DNA of 15,828 bases from Chloroflexota bacterium (GCA_030666985.1 DAOUWT010000028.1:1-15828), one strand, 5' to 3'; shown: positions 1 through 7,649, numbered from the stretch's first letter. Numbers and translations: made by a program. The notes: generated from the sequence alone by a model not told the origin.

Positions 1-30
1 CGTGAAAACGTGAAACCTAAATTTACTTGT

Positions 31-69
31 CACGCAACACGCATCACGCAACACGAATCACGCATCACT
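31..69. repeat. 14-bp degenerate tandem repeat, about 2.8 units
   Basis: Units CACGCAACACGCAT (31-44) and CACGCAACACGAAT (45-58) are followed by a partial unit CACGCATCACT (59-69), just upstream of the lipoprotein ribosome binding site. The same 14-bp unit recurs in reverse complement at 12942-12969, after rho. The copies are short, degenerate and lack spacers, so this is an intergenic simple repeat and not a CRISPR. Confidence 0.8.
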
Positions 70-81
70 CGGAGGTGCAAC

Positions 82-951
82 ATGTCCCGCAAACAAATCC
101 TTTTGGCCATCATTCTCCTTGTCCTTGTAACAGTTTCTTGCGTTACGGGTCTAGAGATTCCAGTCACCACAGAACTCAAAACCGGCGAGACTATAACTGA
201 ATCCATTGACATCCCCGTTCCCAACAGTGCTGCCCCCACGATGGTCACACTCTCGTTTGGGGCCGGGACACTCCATATCCTCCCCAGTCCGGGAAATTCC
301 CTTATCTCCGGAACAGCTACCTACAACGTGGAGGATTTCAAGCCAGAAATCACAATGTCAGATACCTCTGTGGACATCAAACAGGGGAATCTACAACTAG
401 ACTCGGTCCCAACTATCAATGAAAAAATCAAAAACGAGTGGAGTTTAGCTTTTTCCAACCATCCGGTAGATCTAACGGTGAAGGCTGGCGCGTACGAGGG
501 AGACTACGAGCTAGGCGGATTAGCTATCACCAATTTATACATTGCGGATGGCGCTGCCAGCGTTGATCTCTCCTTCACGATGCCAAACCAGGTGACAATG
601 AACTCATTCCGGTACGAAACCGGCGCCTCAGATATAACGCTCAACAATCTGAGCAATGCCAATTTCCAGACCATGATATTCCAAGGCGGGGGCGGAAACT
701 ATGATTTGGATTTCTCGGGAACGCTCCAACAAAAGGCCTCTATATTCATCGAAACGGGATTAAGCAGGGTGGTCATCACGGTCCCAAAAGGGGTACCGGC
801 AGAAGCTCGATTCGAGGGGGCATTGACACAGGTCAAGGCCAAGGGAGATTGGCAGCAATCGGGAGAGGTTTACTCGCAATCCGGTCAGGGGCCAACATTG
901 ACGTTCATCATTGAGACGAGCGCAGGGACTGTCACTTTGCAGAATCCATAG
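82..951 (+). CDS. Putative lipoprotein with toast-rack-like (LiaF/DUF2154-type) beta domain
   Basis: A 289-residue protein. The ATG at 82 is preferred over the in-frame ATG at 10 because GGAGG sits at 71-75, six bases upstream, and the extra 24 residues would be translated from the 14-bp repeat. Residues 5-18 are hydrophobic (QILLAIILLVLVTV) and Cys20 follows in TVSC. This is a plausible but imperfect lipobox, since Thr rather than Leu is at -3. The mature part is rich in short beta-strand patterns. It begins with a glycine-containing segment around residues 55-75 (LSFGAGTLHI) and ends with VVITVPKGVPAEARFEGAL, both resembling toast-rack/LiaF C-terminal families that bear on envelope-stress sensing. 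The function is unknown. It is probably monocistronic: the next gene has its own promoter. The family assignment is by eye and moderate. Confidence 0.75.
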   Translation: MSRKQILLAIILLVLVTVSCVTGLEIPVTTELKTGETITESIDIPVPNSAAPTMVTLSFGAGTLHILPSPGNSLISGTATYNVEDFKPEITMSDTSVDIKQGNLQLDSVPTINEKIKNEWSLAFSNHPVDLTVKAGAYEGDYELGGLAITNLYIADGAASVDLSFTMPNQVTMNSFRYETGASDITLNNLSNANFQTMIFQGGGGNYDLDFSGTLQQKASIFIETGLSRVVITVPKGVPAEARFEGALTQVKAKGDWQQSGEVYSQSGQGPTLTFIIETSAGTVTLQNP

Positions 952-954
952 GGT

Positions 955-1011
955 GGTATATTGGGAAATAGGGAGACTGGCAAATTGGTAAATTGGTTGG
1001 CCCAATATACC
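955..1011. repeat. Perfect 11-bp inverted repeat around a degenerate spacer
   Basis: GGTATATTGGG (955-965) pairs perfectly with CCCAATATACC (1001-1011). The 35-base interior carries AAATTGGT twice (983-990 in part, then shortly after). It lies 3 bases after the lipoprotein stop. There is no U-tract, so it may act as a 3' stem that stabilises mRNA or may simply be a degenerate intergenic repeat. Similar ATTGG/CCAAT words continue to about 1040. Confidence 0.65.
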
Positions 1012-1052
1012 AATCTACAAATATACCGGTCTACCAATCCCTGCTCCTGAAT

Positions 1053-1089
1053 TTGACAACTATCTCTTAATCGTGTACACTTAGTGTAC
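1053..1089 (+). promoter_or_regulatory. Sigma70-type promoter overlapped by palindromic operator candidate
   Basis: TTGACA (1053-1058) is followed by a 17-base spacer and TACACT (1076-1081). The palindrome GTACAC-TTA-GTGTAC (1075-1089) covers the -10 element and the expected start of transcription, the usual geometry for a repressor site. It would give a leader of roughly 55 bases before the recombinase-like gene at 1144. The regulator is unknown. Confidence 0.6.
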
Positions 1090-1143
1090 CGACTATACGA
1101 AAAATAGCGTCTTCCTGAGTTCGGCGAAAATTAGGAGAAGATC

Positions 1144-2079
1144 ATGTCAAAAGATACTACAGCGCATATAACCCCACAAACAACCTTGACCCCAGCCCTC
1201 AGGGCCTGGGAAATTTATCTGGAAGATCAGGGAAGCTCCCCCCATACGGTGGTTGCTTTCTTGGGAGATTTGCGTCTCTTATCCTCTTATCTCCCTCCCG
1301 ATAAAAAATTGGGAGACATCAGTCTAGTAGACCTGAACAACTTTCTAAGGTGGATGGAGAACGAGAGAAATATCCCTTGCAGCCCTAAAACATTGGCACG
1401 CAGAATCACTTCTATCAAATCCTTTTTCCGCTGGCTGCATGAAGGCGGCGCAATTGCTGTAAATGTCGCTGAAAAAGTCGTCCAAAAATCTGTGAAAAGC
1501 CCCCTGCCTGATGTGCTATCCCCCGCCAATGTGGAAGCAATCTTAGAAACAGCACATAACGCTCTCCACAGCGAAAAGCCAGATACCCGCGCCTACACTC
1601 TCTTCACCTTGCTTCTTCACACCGGCCTCAAAAAGGGAGAATGTGCCAACCTAAGCCCCAACCATGTTCATTTGGATGCGCCCGAGGGCCCGCTCATCTT
1701 TGTACGCTATGCCAGCCCTCAAAACCGCTACAAAGAACGTAAAATCCCTGTCCCCCAGAGTTGGGTAGAAGCCTATCAGGCATACCGGAAAGAATACACC
1801 CTGGGCGACGAACTTTTCCCATGGTCAGCGCGAATGCTGGAATATATAATCGAAGGCCTGGGAAACGATGCCGGTTTGGAAAAGCGCGTTTCATTCTCTA
1901 TGTGCCGCTGGACAAGCGCCCTTATCGACTGGCGGGCTGGCGTCCCGCACACTAAGATCCGCCAAAAACTAGGTATCTCCGAAGTGCAGTGGAATGAAGT
2001 CAGTCATAAATTATTGAGCTTAAGTTTGCAAATAGACAAGGAAGAAACGCAAACGAAGTACGGGATAGTTCATAATTAA
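1144..2079 (+). CDS. Degenerate tyrosine recombinase-like protein (probably catalytically inactive)
   Basis: A 311-residue protein with the XerC/D two-domain layout: an N-terminal SAM-like core-binding domain (about 15-105, ending IKSFFRWLHEGG) and a C-terminal catalytic fold (about 125-295). The catalytic positions are mostly lost. The usual TGLR reads TGLK (Lys163). HxxR reads SMCR (Ser252, Arg255 kept). The LGH motif reads LGI (Ile278). The tyrosine position, nine residues later, is Ser287. The reading frame is intact and of normal family length, and AGGAG at 1133-1137 precedes the ATG, so this looks like an expressed DNA-binding protein rather than random decay. The last residues (GIVHN) and the stop are encoded within the dispersed repeat at 2062-2261. 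It could be a Xer-like accessory or regulatory protein, or an old integrase remnant. The neighbours give no integration context. Confidence 0.85.
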   Translation: MSKDTTAHITPQTTLTPALRAWEIYLEDQGSSPHTVVAFLGDLRLLSSYLPPDKKLGDISLVDLNNFLRWMENERNIPCSPKTLARRITSIKSFFRWLHEGGAIAVNVAEKVVQKSVKSPLPDVLSPANVEAILETAHNALHSEKPDTRAYTLFTLLLHTGLKKGECANLSPNHVHLDAPEGPLIFVRYASPQNRYKERKIPVPQSWVEAYQAYRKEYTLGDELFPWSARMLEYIIEGLGNDAGLEKRVSFSMCRWTSALIDWRAGVPHTKIRQKLGISEVQWNEVSHKLLSLSLQIDKEETQTKYGIVHN

Positions 2080-2261
2080 CTTTACACTTTTAGAATTACT
2101 GTGTCACTGCGAGGAGCGTTTTTTACGACGTGGCAGTCTCCCGGTTAACACGGCAGCCCTGAAATCAGGGAGATTGCCACACCCCCAGAAAGCGGGGAAG
2201 TTCCTTCACTGCGTTCAGGACAGGCGCAATGACATGTGGTTTATAAAAAGTGTCAACTAAT
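2062..2261. mobile_element. MITE-like dispersed repeat, copy 1
   Basis: The core at 2102-2234 is bounded by inverted ends TGTCACTGCG and CGCAATGACA. Inside it, GTGGCAGTCTCCC and GGGAGATTGCCAC form a second inverted pair. Homology with copy 2 (13361-13564, opposite orientation) extends beyond the core to GGGATAGTTCA at 2062-2072 on one side and TGTCAACTAA at 2251-2260 on the other. There is no coding capacity. It supplies the stop codon of the recombinase-like gene. It resembles non-autonomous palindromic elements of the GTCATTGCGAGGAGC kind seen in many bacterial genomes (from memory). Confidence 0.8.
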
Positions 2262-2358
2262 CTATGCCCTGAAATGAACCATCCCCGAAATACATTATTT
2301 TTCCTGGTTGATATCATTAGGTCATTTAGAGCGGAAGGAGGGTGTTTTCTGGAAGCCC

Positions 2359-3777
2359 TTATTCCCTGTAAAGCGAGAGAAACAGCACCTTTTCAGTATG
2401 CTCAGTGACCCGCACAGAATGGGCCAAACGATAGCCCGGAACCCAGATCACCTCTCCCTGGGAGATCAGCAAGGGCCATTTTTGGCGAGTCTGCCGGGGG
2501 ATTTTCTCGTTGATCATGAAATCGGCGACCTTCATGGAGCGCCCTTCCATCCCCAACGGGGCAAACCTCTCCCCTGGGCGTCTGTTGCGGAGGGTTAGCG
2601 GGGAGCGCGTTTCCCCAGCGTTGAGCCAGGCCCGGTAGGGGTTGGCGTTTTGCATGGCCTGAACGTGCGCCGCGCTCCCCCCTTTGACGTATTTCGCTTG
2701 GAGACGCCAACCGGCGGGCAACCTGGCTGCGCCGGGGATGGGCAGCTCCAGCCGAGAGGTTTCATGCGGCATTTGAGGCCAAGCATCCAGAGGAATATCG
2801 GCTTCCCAGGCGGCGAAATAAGCCCGCCCCCCAATAAAGGTGATCCGCACCCGCCCAGCCAAGTCCGCCTCTTTGCTCTGCGGGGGATGCGCCATAAAAC
2901 GGCGAGCCTGTTCGACCACCCCGAAGCTAATTTCTGTGAAATCAGGGCGGAGGTGGTGAAAGCACTTTCTGATCAGGCGGCGCTGGGTGCCTTTTGGCTG
3001 GCTCAAGAATTCTTCAATATCAAAAGCCACGTGGCCCGCAGCACGCTCTGCTGGGAAATCTTCCCAAAGCTGGTCAACGGTTAGCTCCAAGGCTTCTTGG
3101 TCTCCAGCCAAAATGCGGGACATTTGCCACAGTCGCCGCCGGACGCCGGGCCGGTACTCTTCGAGGATGGGAAGAAGCTCTCGGCGCACTCGATTGCGGA
3201 AAAAGGTCGTATCTGCGTTAGATGGGTCGTGGATAGGCTCGAGATTTTGTTCCCGGCAGTAGGCTAGTATATCTTCACGCCACACGCCTAAGAGAGGCCG
3301 CACCAAGGGAATGGTTTCGCTCCAGGGGTTGGGCAAGCTGTAGGGCGACATTCCGCTAAGCCCAGCCAGCCCAGTGCCGCGCAAAATGTTCATCAGGATA
3401 GTTTCTACCTGATCATCGGCGTTATGCCCCACGACGACAGCCCCGGCTTTCAGGTTTTGGGCCTGCTTGAAAAGGAATTGGTAGCGCAAGAGACGGGCCG
3501 CTTCTTCGATGGAAAGGGAATGCGTTTGGGCACGTTGCCTCACGTCCCCCTCCCCCAATAGAAAAGGCAGGCCCCAGGAAAGGGCCACCCTCTCCACTTG
3601 CCGGGCTTCGTCCCCGGCCCCAGGGCGCAAACAATGGTTGAAATGGGCCACCACCACAGGGTACGCCAAACGGGCTAATCCATCTACCAAACAAAGACTA
3701 TCAGGCCCGCCCGATACGCCAAGCACTATTTTTCGGTCAGATTTGGGTAAAATGCGCTTAATATGTTCTAAAATCAT
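2359..3777 (-). CDS. tilS: tRNA(Ile)-lysidine synthetase
   Basis: TilS ligates lysine to the wobble C34 of tRNA-Ile(CAU) using ATP, switching it from Met to Ile identity; this is an essential cytoplasmic step. The 472-residue product has the PP-loop SGGPDS at residues 22-27, the N-type PP-ATPase motif GHNADDQVETILMNILRGTG, the DPSN...FFRNRVRRELLP segment, a central TilS domain, and the C-terminal RRPGERFAPLGMEG domain. It is therefore full length. The start is ATG at 3777; a TTG at 3780 is directly adjacent and equally possible. No Shine-Dalgarno is visible. A TATAAT on the minus strand (3790-3785) would start transcription almost at the start codon, so a leaderless mRNA is possible. The gene is divergent from the signalling operon at 3848. 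No terminator is recognised after its stop. Confidence 0.96.
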   Translation of the reverse strand: MILEHIKRILPKSDRKIVLGVSGGPDSLCLVDGLARLAYPVVVAHFNHCLRPGAGDEARQVERVALSWGLPFLLGEGDVRQRAQTHSLSIEEAARLLRYQFLFKQAQNLKAGAVVVGHNADDQVETILMNILRGTGLAGLSGMSPYSLPNPWSETIPLVRPLLGVWREDILAYCREQNLEPIHDPSNADTTFFRNRVRRELLPILEEYRPGVRRRLWQMSRILAGDQEALELTVDQLWEDFPAERAAGHVAFDIEEFLSQPKGTQRRLIRKCFHHLRPDFTEISFGVVEQARRFMAHPPQSKEADLAGRVRITFIGGRAYFAAWEADIPLDAWPQMPHETSRLELPIPGAARLPAGWRLQAKYVKGGSAAHVQAMQNANPYRAWLNAGETRSPLTLRNRRPGERFAPLGMEGRSMKVADFMINEKIPRQTRQKWPLLISQGEVIWVPGYRLAHSVRVTEHTEKVLFLSLYRE

Positions 3778-3782
3778 CAAAG

Positions 3783-3794
3783 AGATTATAATCT
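3783..3794. promoter_or_regulatory. Symmetric TATAAT palindrome in a divergent promoter region
   Basis: AGATTATAATCT is a perfect 12-bp palindrome that presents TATAAT on both strands (3787-3792 plus, 3790-3785 minus), in the 70-bp gap between divergent tilS and the receiver-ATPase gene. The -35 boxes are weak on both sides, so a bidirectional promoter is inferred from the -10 only. Confidence 0.4.
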
Positions 3795-3847
3795 ATGGTA
3801 TATTGGTTTCATAGAGCTTCTTTAATATTCCACGTGAGGTAATACTT

Positions 3848-4990
3848 ATGGCTAAAAAAATTTTGATAGTTGATGACGATATTGACACCCTAAAACTGGT
3901 AGGGATGATGCTGGAGCAGAAGGGATACGAGATACTCGCTACTTCTAATGGCAAGAAAGCTCTCGAAATAGCAGATGCTAAGCTGCCAGACCTGATCTTG
4001 CTTGATGTGATGATGCCCGAGATGGATGGCTATGAGGTGTCTCGGAGGTTACGTGCTAACCCTGAAACCGAGCCTATCCCTATTATCATGTTTACCGCAA
4101 AAAGCCAGGTTGATGACAAGATAGAAGGCCTCGAGGCAGGAGCGGATGCTTATCTCACCAAGCCTACCCAACCCCGTGAACTTTTTGCCCAGGTGAAGGC
4201 CATTTTGAAACGAGCTCCCAAACGGGCCGCGGTCGTTCAGGCTCCCGTTGTTGCTCCTCCAACCGGTAAGGTTTTCGGCGTTTTAGCGGCCAAGGGTGGA
4301 ATTGGTGTCTCTACGCTAGCTTTGAACTTAGCGGTTTCCTTGCACGACAAAACCGAAGAAAGCACCATTTTATCTGATTACCGCCCTGGACAAGGGACTT
4401 TAAGTTTGGATTTAGGCCTTAGAAATCCGAGTGGAATGCTTAAGCTCCTGGAAAATAATAAGGTGATCTCACAGAAAGATGTTAAAGGTAATTTGCTTCC
4501 CCATGCCAGCGGAATTAAGACCTTACTCGCTTCTCATGAACCGGAAGACGCCAAGTACACAGAGGAAGCAGACAAGTTTCTAGCCATTACCAAGCATTTA
4601 CGATACCTTGCTTCTTATATTATCTTAGATTTAGGGTCATCTTTTTCCCCCCTTATTTCAACGGTTATTGATCAGTGTGACCGCGTTATTCTCTGCATGG
4701 AGCCTACACCGAACAACGTTCAACAAACAAGATTGCTGTTTGATGCTTTGGTCAAGGCAGGGGTTGGTATGGGCCTCATCACCAACGTTTTGATCAACCG
4801 GATGAGGACAAGCGTCCAATTGAATTTGGAACAAGTCGAAGACATATTTGGGCATCCTGTCTCTACCGTATTTACTCCTGTGCCAGAGATGGCCTATCAG
4901 GCAGCCCGTGCCAATATCCCTTTGATACACCAGTCCCCCAGCAGCCTGACATCTCGGCAATTCGAGAAATTAGCTTCAGTTTTAGCCTAA
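3848..4990 (+). CDS. Response regulator receiver fused to CpaE/TadZ-like (ParA/MinD superfamily) ATPase
   Basis: A 380-residue fusion. Residues 1-122 form a receiver domain with Asp9-Asp11, phosphoacceptor Asp53 (LLDVMMPEMDGYE), Thr83 and Lys105 in TKP. An Ala/Pro/Val-rich linker (123-139) leads to a MinD-like domain from about 141. Its P-loop reads KGGIGVST (149-156): the signature Lys149 is kept but the universal P-loop Lys is Val154, as is common in CpaE/TadZ proteins. YIILDLGSS is the Walker B region. CpaE/TadZ proteins mark the pole and recruit pilus or secretion machinery, so phosphorylation may control localisation, but no tad pilus genes are in the window. GAGG at 3836-3839 is the ribosome binding site. 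It is the first gene of an operon with the sirtuin (5-nt gap) and the kinase. A paralogue lies at 10098. Confidence 0.9.
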   Translation: MAKKILIVDDDIDTLKLVGMMLEQKGYEILATSNGKKALEIADAKLPDLILLDVMMPEMDGYEVSRRLRANPETEPIPIIMFTAKSQVDDKIEGLEAGADAYLTKPTQPRELFAQVKAILKRAPKRAAVVQAPVVAPPTGKVFGVLAAKGGIGVSTLALNLAVSLHDKTEESTILSDYRPGQGTLSLDLGLRNPSGMLKLLENNKVISQKDVKGNLLPHASGIKTLLASHEPEDAKYTEEADKFLAITKHLRYLASYIILDLGSSFSPLISTVIDQCDRVILCMEPTPNNVQQTRLLFDALVKAGVGMGLITNVLINRMRTSVQLNLEQVEDIFGHPVSTVFTPVPEMAYQAARANIPLIHQSPSSLTSRQFEKLASVLA

Positions 4991-4995
4991 TCAAA

Positions 4996-5775
4996 ATGTC
5001 GTCCTCCTCTTTGAACGTTTCGGGACGTATTCAGCAAGCCGCCGACATCATCCGCCAAGCACAACATGGAGTAGTTTTAACTGGGGCAGGGATTTCAACT
5101 CCTTCAGGTATTCCTGATTTTAGGTCTGCCGGGAGTGGGTTGTGGGCCCGTTTTCTACCCATGGAAGTGGCATCTTTAACCGCTTTTCGTCACCACCCCC
5201 AACGTTTTTTCGAGTGGCTTCGTCCCTTGGCCAGTCACATGTTGAGCGCCCAACCCAACCCGGCCCATAAATCTCTGGCCCGCTTGGAAGAAGCCGGATA
5301 CATTAAGACAATTATTACCCAGAACATAGACATGCTCCACCAACGGGCAGGGGCTTCCCATGTTTTGGAAGTACACGGAACGTTTGAAACCCTTTCTTGC
5401 CTGGGGTGTTATAAGCAACTGGAAAACACCCCAGGGATACTCACAGCGTATATTGAGAAAGGCATCATTCCACGCTGTCCAAGTTGTGGAGAAATTCTTA
5501 AGCCCGATGTGATCCTCTTTGGAGAACAACTTCCTTCACACACCTGGAAGGCAGCCAAAAAAGCCTTGGATAGTTGTGATTTATTGCTCGCGATTGGGTC
5601 ATCGTTAACGGTCACACCGGTGGCTGATCTTCCCGTGAGGGCTATCCGGGAAGGTGCGAAACTCATCATTCTCAACAAAGTGGAAACTCACCTAGATAAG
5701 CTGGCAAATGTAATTATTCGTCGCAATGTTGCTGAAATCCTCCCTAAGATAACTCAAAGAGTCCTCTATGCCTAA
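4996..5775 (+). CDS. cobB: Sirtuin: NAD-dependent protein deacylase
   Basis: Sir2-family enzymes remove acyl groups from protein lysines using NAD+, releasing nicotinamide and O-acyl-ADP-ribose. In the 259-residue product all hallmarks are present: GAGIS...GIPDFR at 30-43 (NAD binding), TQNID at 108-112, catalytic His127 in EVHGTF, a zinc-binding set Cys135/Cys138/Cys161/Cys164, FGEQLP, and IGSSLTVTPVADLP for the Rossmann fold. It should be active. The start is 5 nt after the receiver-ATPase stop with no clear Shine-Dalgarno, which points to translational coupling. The stop overlaps the kinase start by 8 nt. Its location inside a two-component operon suggests that signalling proteins of this operon may be substrates; this is inference. 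Deacetylase versus desuccinylase specificity cannot be decided by eye. Confidence 0.95.
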   Translation: MSSSSLNVSGRIQQAADIIRQAQHGVVLTGAGISTPSGIPDFRSAGSGLWARFLPMEVASLTAFRHHPQRFFEWLRPLASHMLSAQPNPAHKSLARLEEAGYIKTIITQNIDMLHQRAGASHVLEVHGTFETLSCLGCYKQLENTPGILTAYIEKGIIPRCPSCGEILKPDVILFGEQLPSHTWKAAKKALDSCDLLLAIGSSLTVTPVADLPVRAIREGAKLIILNKVETHLDKLANVIIRRNVAEILPKITQRVLYA

Positions 5776-6964
5776 CAACAAACCACTTTCACCTCTCTTA
5801 AGCCGGTATCAACGTTTGATCAAAATCTCTCGAGATTTGGCATCCAAACTCGATTTGGATATTCTGTTGATGGAAATCGTCAGGGCAGCGGCCGATATCG
5901 CCAATGCAGAAGAAGCCTCTATATTGCTATATGATCCTATCAAAGAAGAACTCTACTTCCAGACTGCCACCAACATAGATACAACCCTCATGCGTGGCAT
6001 GGTCGTTCCTCTCCACAATAGCATAGCAGGGTGGATTGCCAGGAATCGGGAGCCAATCATCATTGACAACCCGCAAGAAGATAAGCGCCATTTTGGACGT
6101 GTAGACAAGACCACTCAGATGACCAGCCGGTCGATATTGGGGGTACCGTTAGTTACAAAGGAAAAGATGATTGGGGTACTGGAAGCGATTAATAAAAAGG
6201 AAGGCACTTTTACCCCAGAAGATCAGGAAGTCCTTACGGCCCTGGGCGCTCAGGCAGCAGTGGCCATTGAAAACTCGCGCTTGTTCCAGCAATCCGACTT
6301 GATTGGAGAATTCGTCCACGAAATACGGACACCGCTTTCTTCTCTCGGGGCAGCTACCCACCTCTTACAACATCCCCGGGCTTCTCAGGAACAAAAAGAA
6401 AAGATGCTCGATATTTTACACACCGAGATCGATCGTTTGGCAGAGATGTCAACCGCGTTCCTTGATCTATCTCGTCTGGAATCCGGGCGCTCACAGTTCA
6501 AAATCGAGAAATTCGATATGGGAAAGCTGCTAATCGAATGCCGCGATCTGGTAGGAAAAGAAGCCCAAGAGAATCACTTGGATCTCCTTCTTGAAATCTC
6601 TGAAGATATGCCTATTGTCCGTGCAGACCACGACAAAATAAAACAAGCCCTTCTGAACCTTCTCAATAATGCCATTAAATATAATAAAGAAGGGGGCCAA
6701 ATCACCTTGCGAGGAAAAGTTATCTTGGAGGAAAAAGAATTCCTTATCGAGGTCAGCGACACAGGAGTAGGTATAGAAAAGAAGCACCTCGCTCTTATAT
6801 TCGAAAAGTTTTACCGAGTCCCTGACCACAGCGATAAAGTTGACGGGACAGGGCTAGGATTATCGGTTGTGAAACAAATTATCACCGGACACGGGGGGCG
6901 CATTAATGTGGAGAGTGAAGTTGGAAAGGGAACAACCTTCACCATCCATCTGCCGCTTCTCTAG
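5768..6964 (+). CDS. Soluble GAF-domain sensor histidine kinase
   Basis: A 398-residue protein with no signal peptide or membrane segment, so it is cytoplasmic. A GAF domain spans about 25-172 (ASILLYDP...SILGVPLVTKEKMIGVLEAIN). The dimerisation/phosphoacceptor H-box has His184 (FVHEIRTPLSSLG). The HATPase domain includes the N box (LLNLLNNAIKYN, 295-306), G1 (DTGVG, 331-335), an F box (IFEKFYR) and G2 (GTGLGL, 360-365). It is a complete kinase without a fused receiver. The start overlaps the sirtuin stop by 8 nt, strong evidence for coupled translation. The receiver-ATPase at 3848 is the obvious cognate partner, and the paralogue at 10098 is a second candidate. The GAF ligand is unknown. Confidence 0.95.
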   Translation: MPNNKPLSPLLSRYQRLIKISRDLASKLDLDILLMEIVRAAADIANAEEASILLYDPIKEELYFQTATNIDTTLMRGMVVPLHNSIAGWIARNREPIIIDNPQEDKRHFGRVDKTTQMTSRSILGVPLVTKEKMIGVLEAINKKEGTFTPEDQEVLTALGAQAAVAIENSRLFQQSDLIGEFVHEIRTPLSSLGAATHLLQHPRASQEQKEKMLDILHTEIDRLAEMSTAFLDLSRLESGRSQFKIEKFDMGKLLIECRDLVGKEAQENHLDLLLEISEDMPIVRADHDKIKQALLNLLNNAIKYNKEGGQITLRGKVILEEKEFLIEVSDTGVGIEKKHLALIFEKFYRVPDHSDKVDGTGLGLSVVKQIITGHGGRINVESEVGKGTTFTIHLPLL

Positions 6965-6990
6965 CGGTAAAGTTCCCAAAATTCGTATAA

Positions 6991-7029
6991 AGACCCTAAA
7001 GGTTTTAAGCGCATAAACCTTTAGGGTCT
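6991..7029. terminator. Bidirectional hairpin terminator between convergent genes
   Basis: The perfect 15-bp stem AGACCCTAAAGGTTT (6991-7005) / AAACCTTTAGGGTCT (7015-7029) has a 9-base loop and lies between the convergent kinase (+) and tsaC (-). The U-tracts are short on both sides. The tsaC stop codon (7023-7021) lies inside the stem. A related hairpin follows rho near 13006-13040. Confidence 0.8.
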
Positions 7030-7632
7030 CTTTAGTTGCTCCAGCGAAATAGGCCCCACTCGCAGAATTTTCAATTCGGGGGATGTGCAGTCCACCACCG
7101 TGGAGGATTCTCCCCCCGGCGTGCGCCCCCCATCCAATATCAACTCAATCCGCCCCCCTAATTGCTCCAGCACCTCTTGAGCAGTTAGGGGGTTTTTTTG
7201 GCCGGAGATGTTGGCGGATGTAGCCGCCAGGGGGCCGCTGGCTCGCAGCAAGGCGCAGGCCGCCGCGTGAGCGGGAACCCGCACCCCCACCGTGGGGTAA
7301 GGTGAAAGCTGCCGCGGGAGCGTTGACTTAGCGGGAAGGATCAGCGTCAACGCCCCGGGCCAGAATCTATCCACCAAACGTTGAACACGCTCCGTGGGCG
7401 GCGGGGAGACTTTTTCCAAATCGGCGGCATCCCCCAAGAGGATGGGGATGGCTTTCTCACGAGACCTTTCTTTGACGATGTAAACGCGCTCAATGGCCTG
7501 GGGGGTAAAAGCATCTGCGCCAAGGCCGTACACCGTGTCGGTGGGGAAAGCGACCAATCCGTCCCTTGCTAAGATTTCGAGGGCGGCGGGGATGGCTTGG
7601 GGGTTTCCTATAGGGATAATTATCGTTTTCAT
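7021..7632 (-). CDS. tsaC: L-threonylcarbamoyladenylate synthase (TsaC/Sua5/YrdC family)
   Basis: TsaC makes threonylcarbamoyl-AMP from threonine, bicarbonate and ATP, the first step in forming t6A37 on ANN-decoding tRNAs. With the start at 7632 the protein has 203 residues, the short TsaC/YrdC length without the extra Sua5 domain. Motifs are PTDTVYGLG (30-38), KERSREK (54-60; the KxR...K nucleotide site), VGVRVP (115-120), SAN (139-141) and STVVD (177-181). Upstream in-frame ATGs at 7692 and 7656 lie in or next to an inverted repeat and have no ribosome binding site, so the ATG before KTIIIPIG is preferred. It is the last gene of a prfA-prmC-tsaC cluster, an order also known from Bacillus-type genomes. 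Its stop codon is buried in the terminator stem. Confidence 0.94.
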   Translation of the reverse strand: MKTIIIPIGNPQAIPAALEILARDGLVAFPTDTVYGLGADAFTPQAIERVYIVKERSREKAIPILLGDAADLEKVSPPPTERVQRLVDRFWPGALTLILPAKSTLPRQLSPYPTVGVRVPAHAAACALLRASGPLAATSANISGQKNPLTAQEVLEQLGGRIELILDGGRTPGGESSTVVDCTSPELKILRVGPISLEQLKRP

Positions 7633-7649
7633 GTTTTCTTCATAATTTT

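Noticed and set aside
31..69. CRISPR-like array
   Set aside because: The units are contiguous, degenerate and only 14 bp, with no spacers and no cas genes.
10..81. N-terminal extension of the lipoprotein from ATG 10
   Set aside because: It would translate the 14-bp repeat and delay the hydrophobic signal; GGAGG at 71-75 fits the ATG at 82 much better.
2308..3814. Several plus-strand open frames antisense to tilS
   Set aside because: They are GC-driven shadow frames; tilS on the minus strand shows the complete family motif set.
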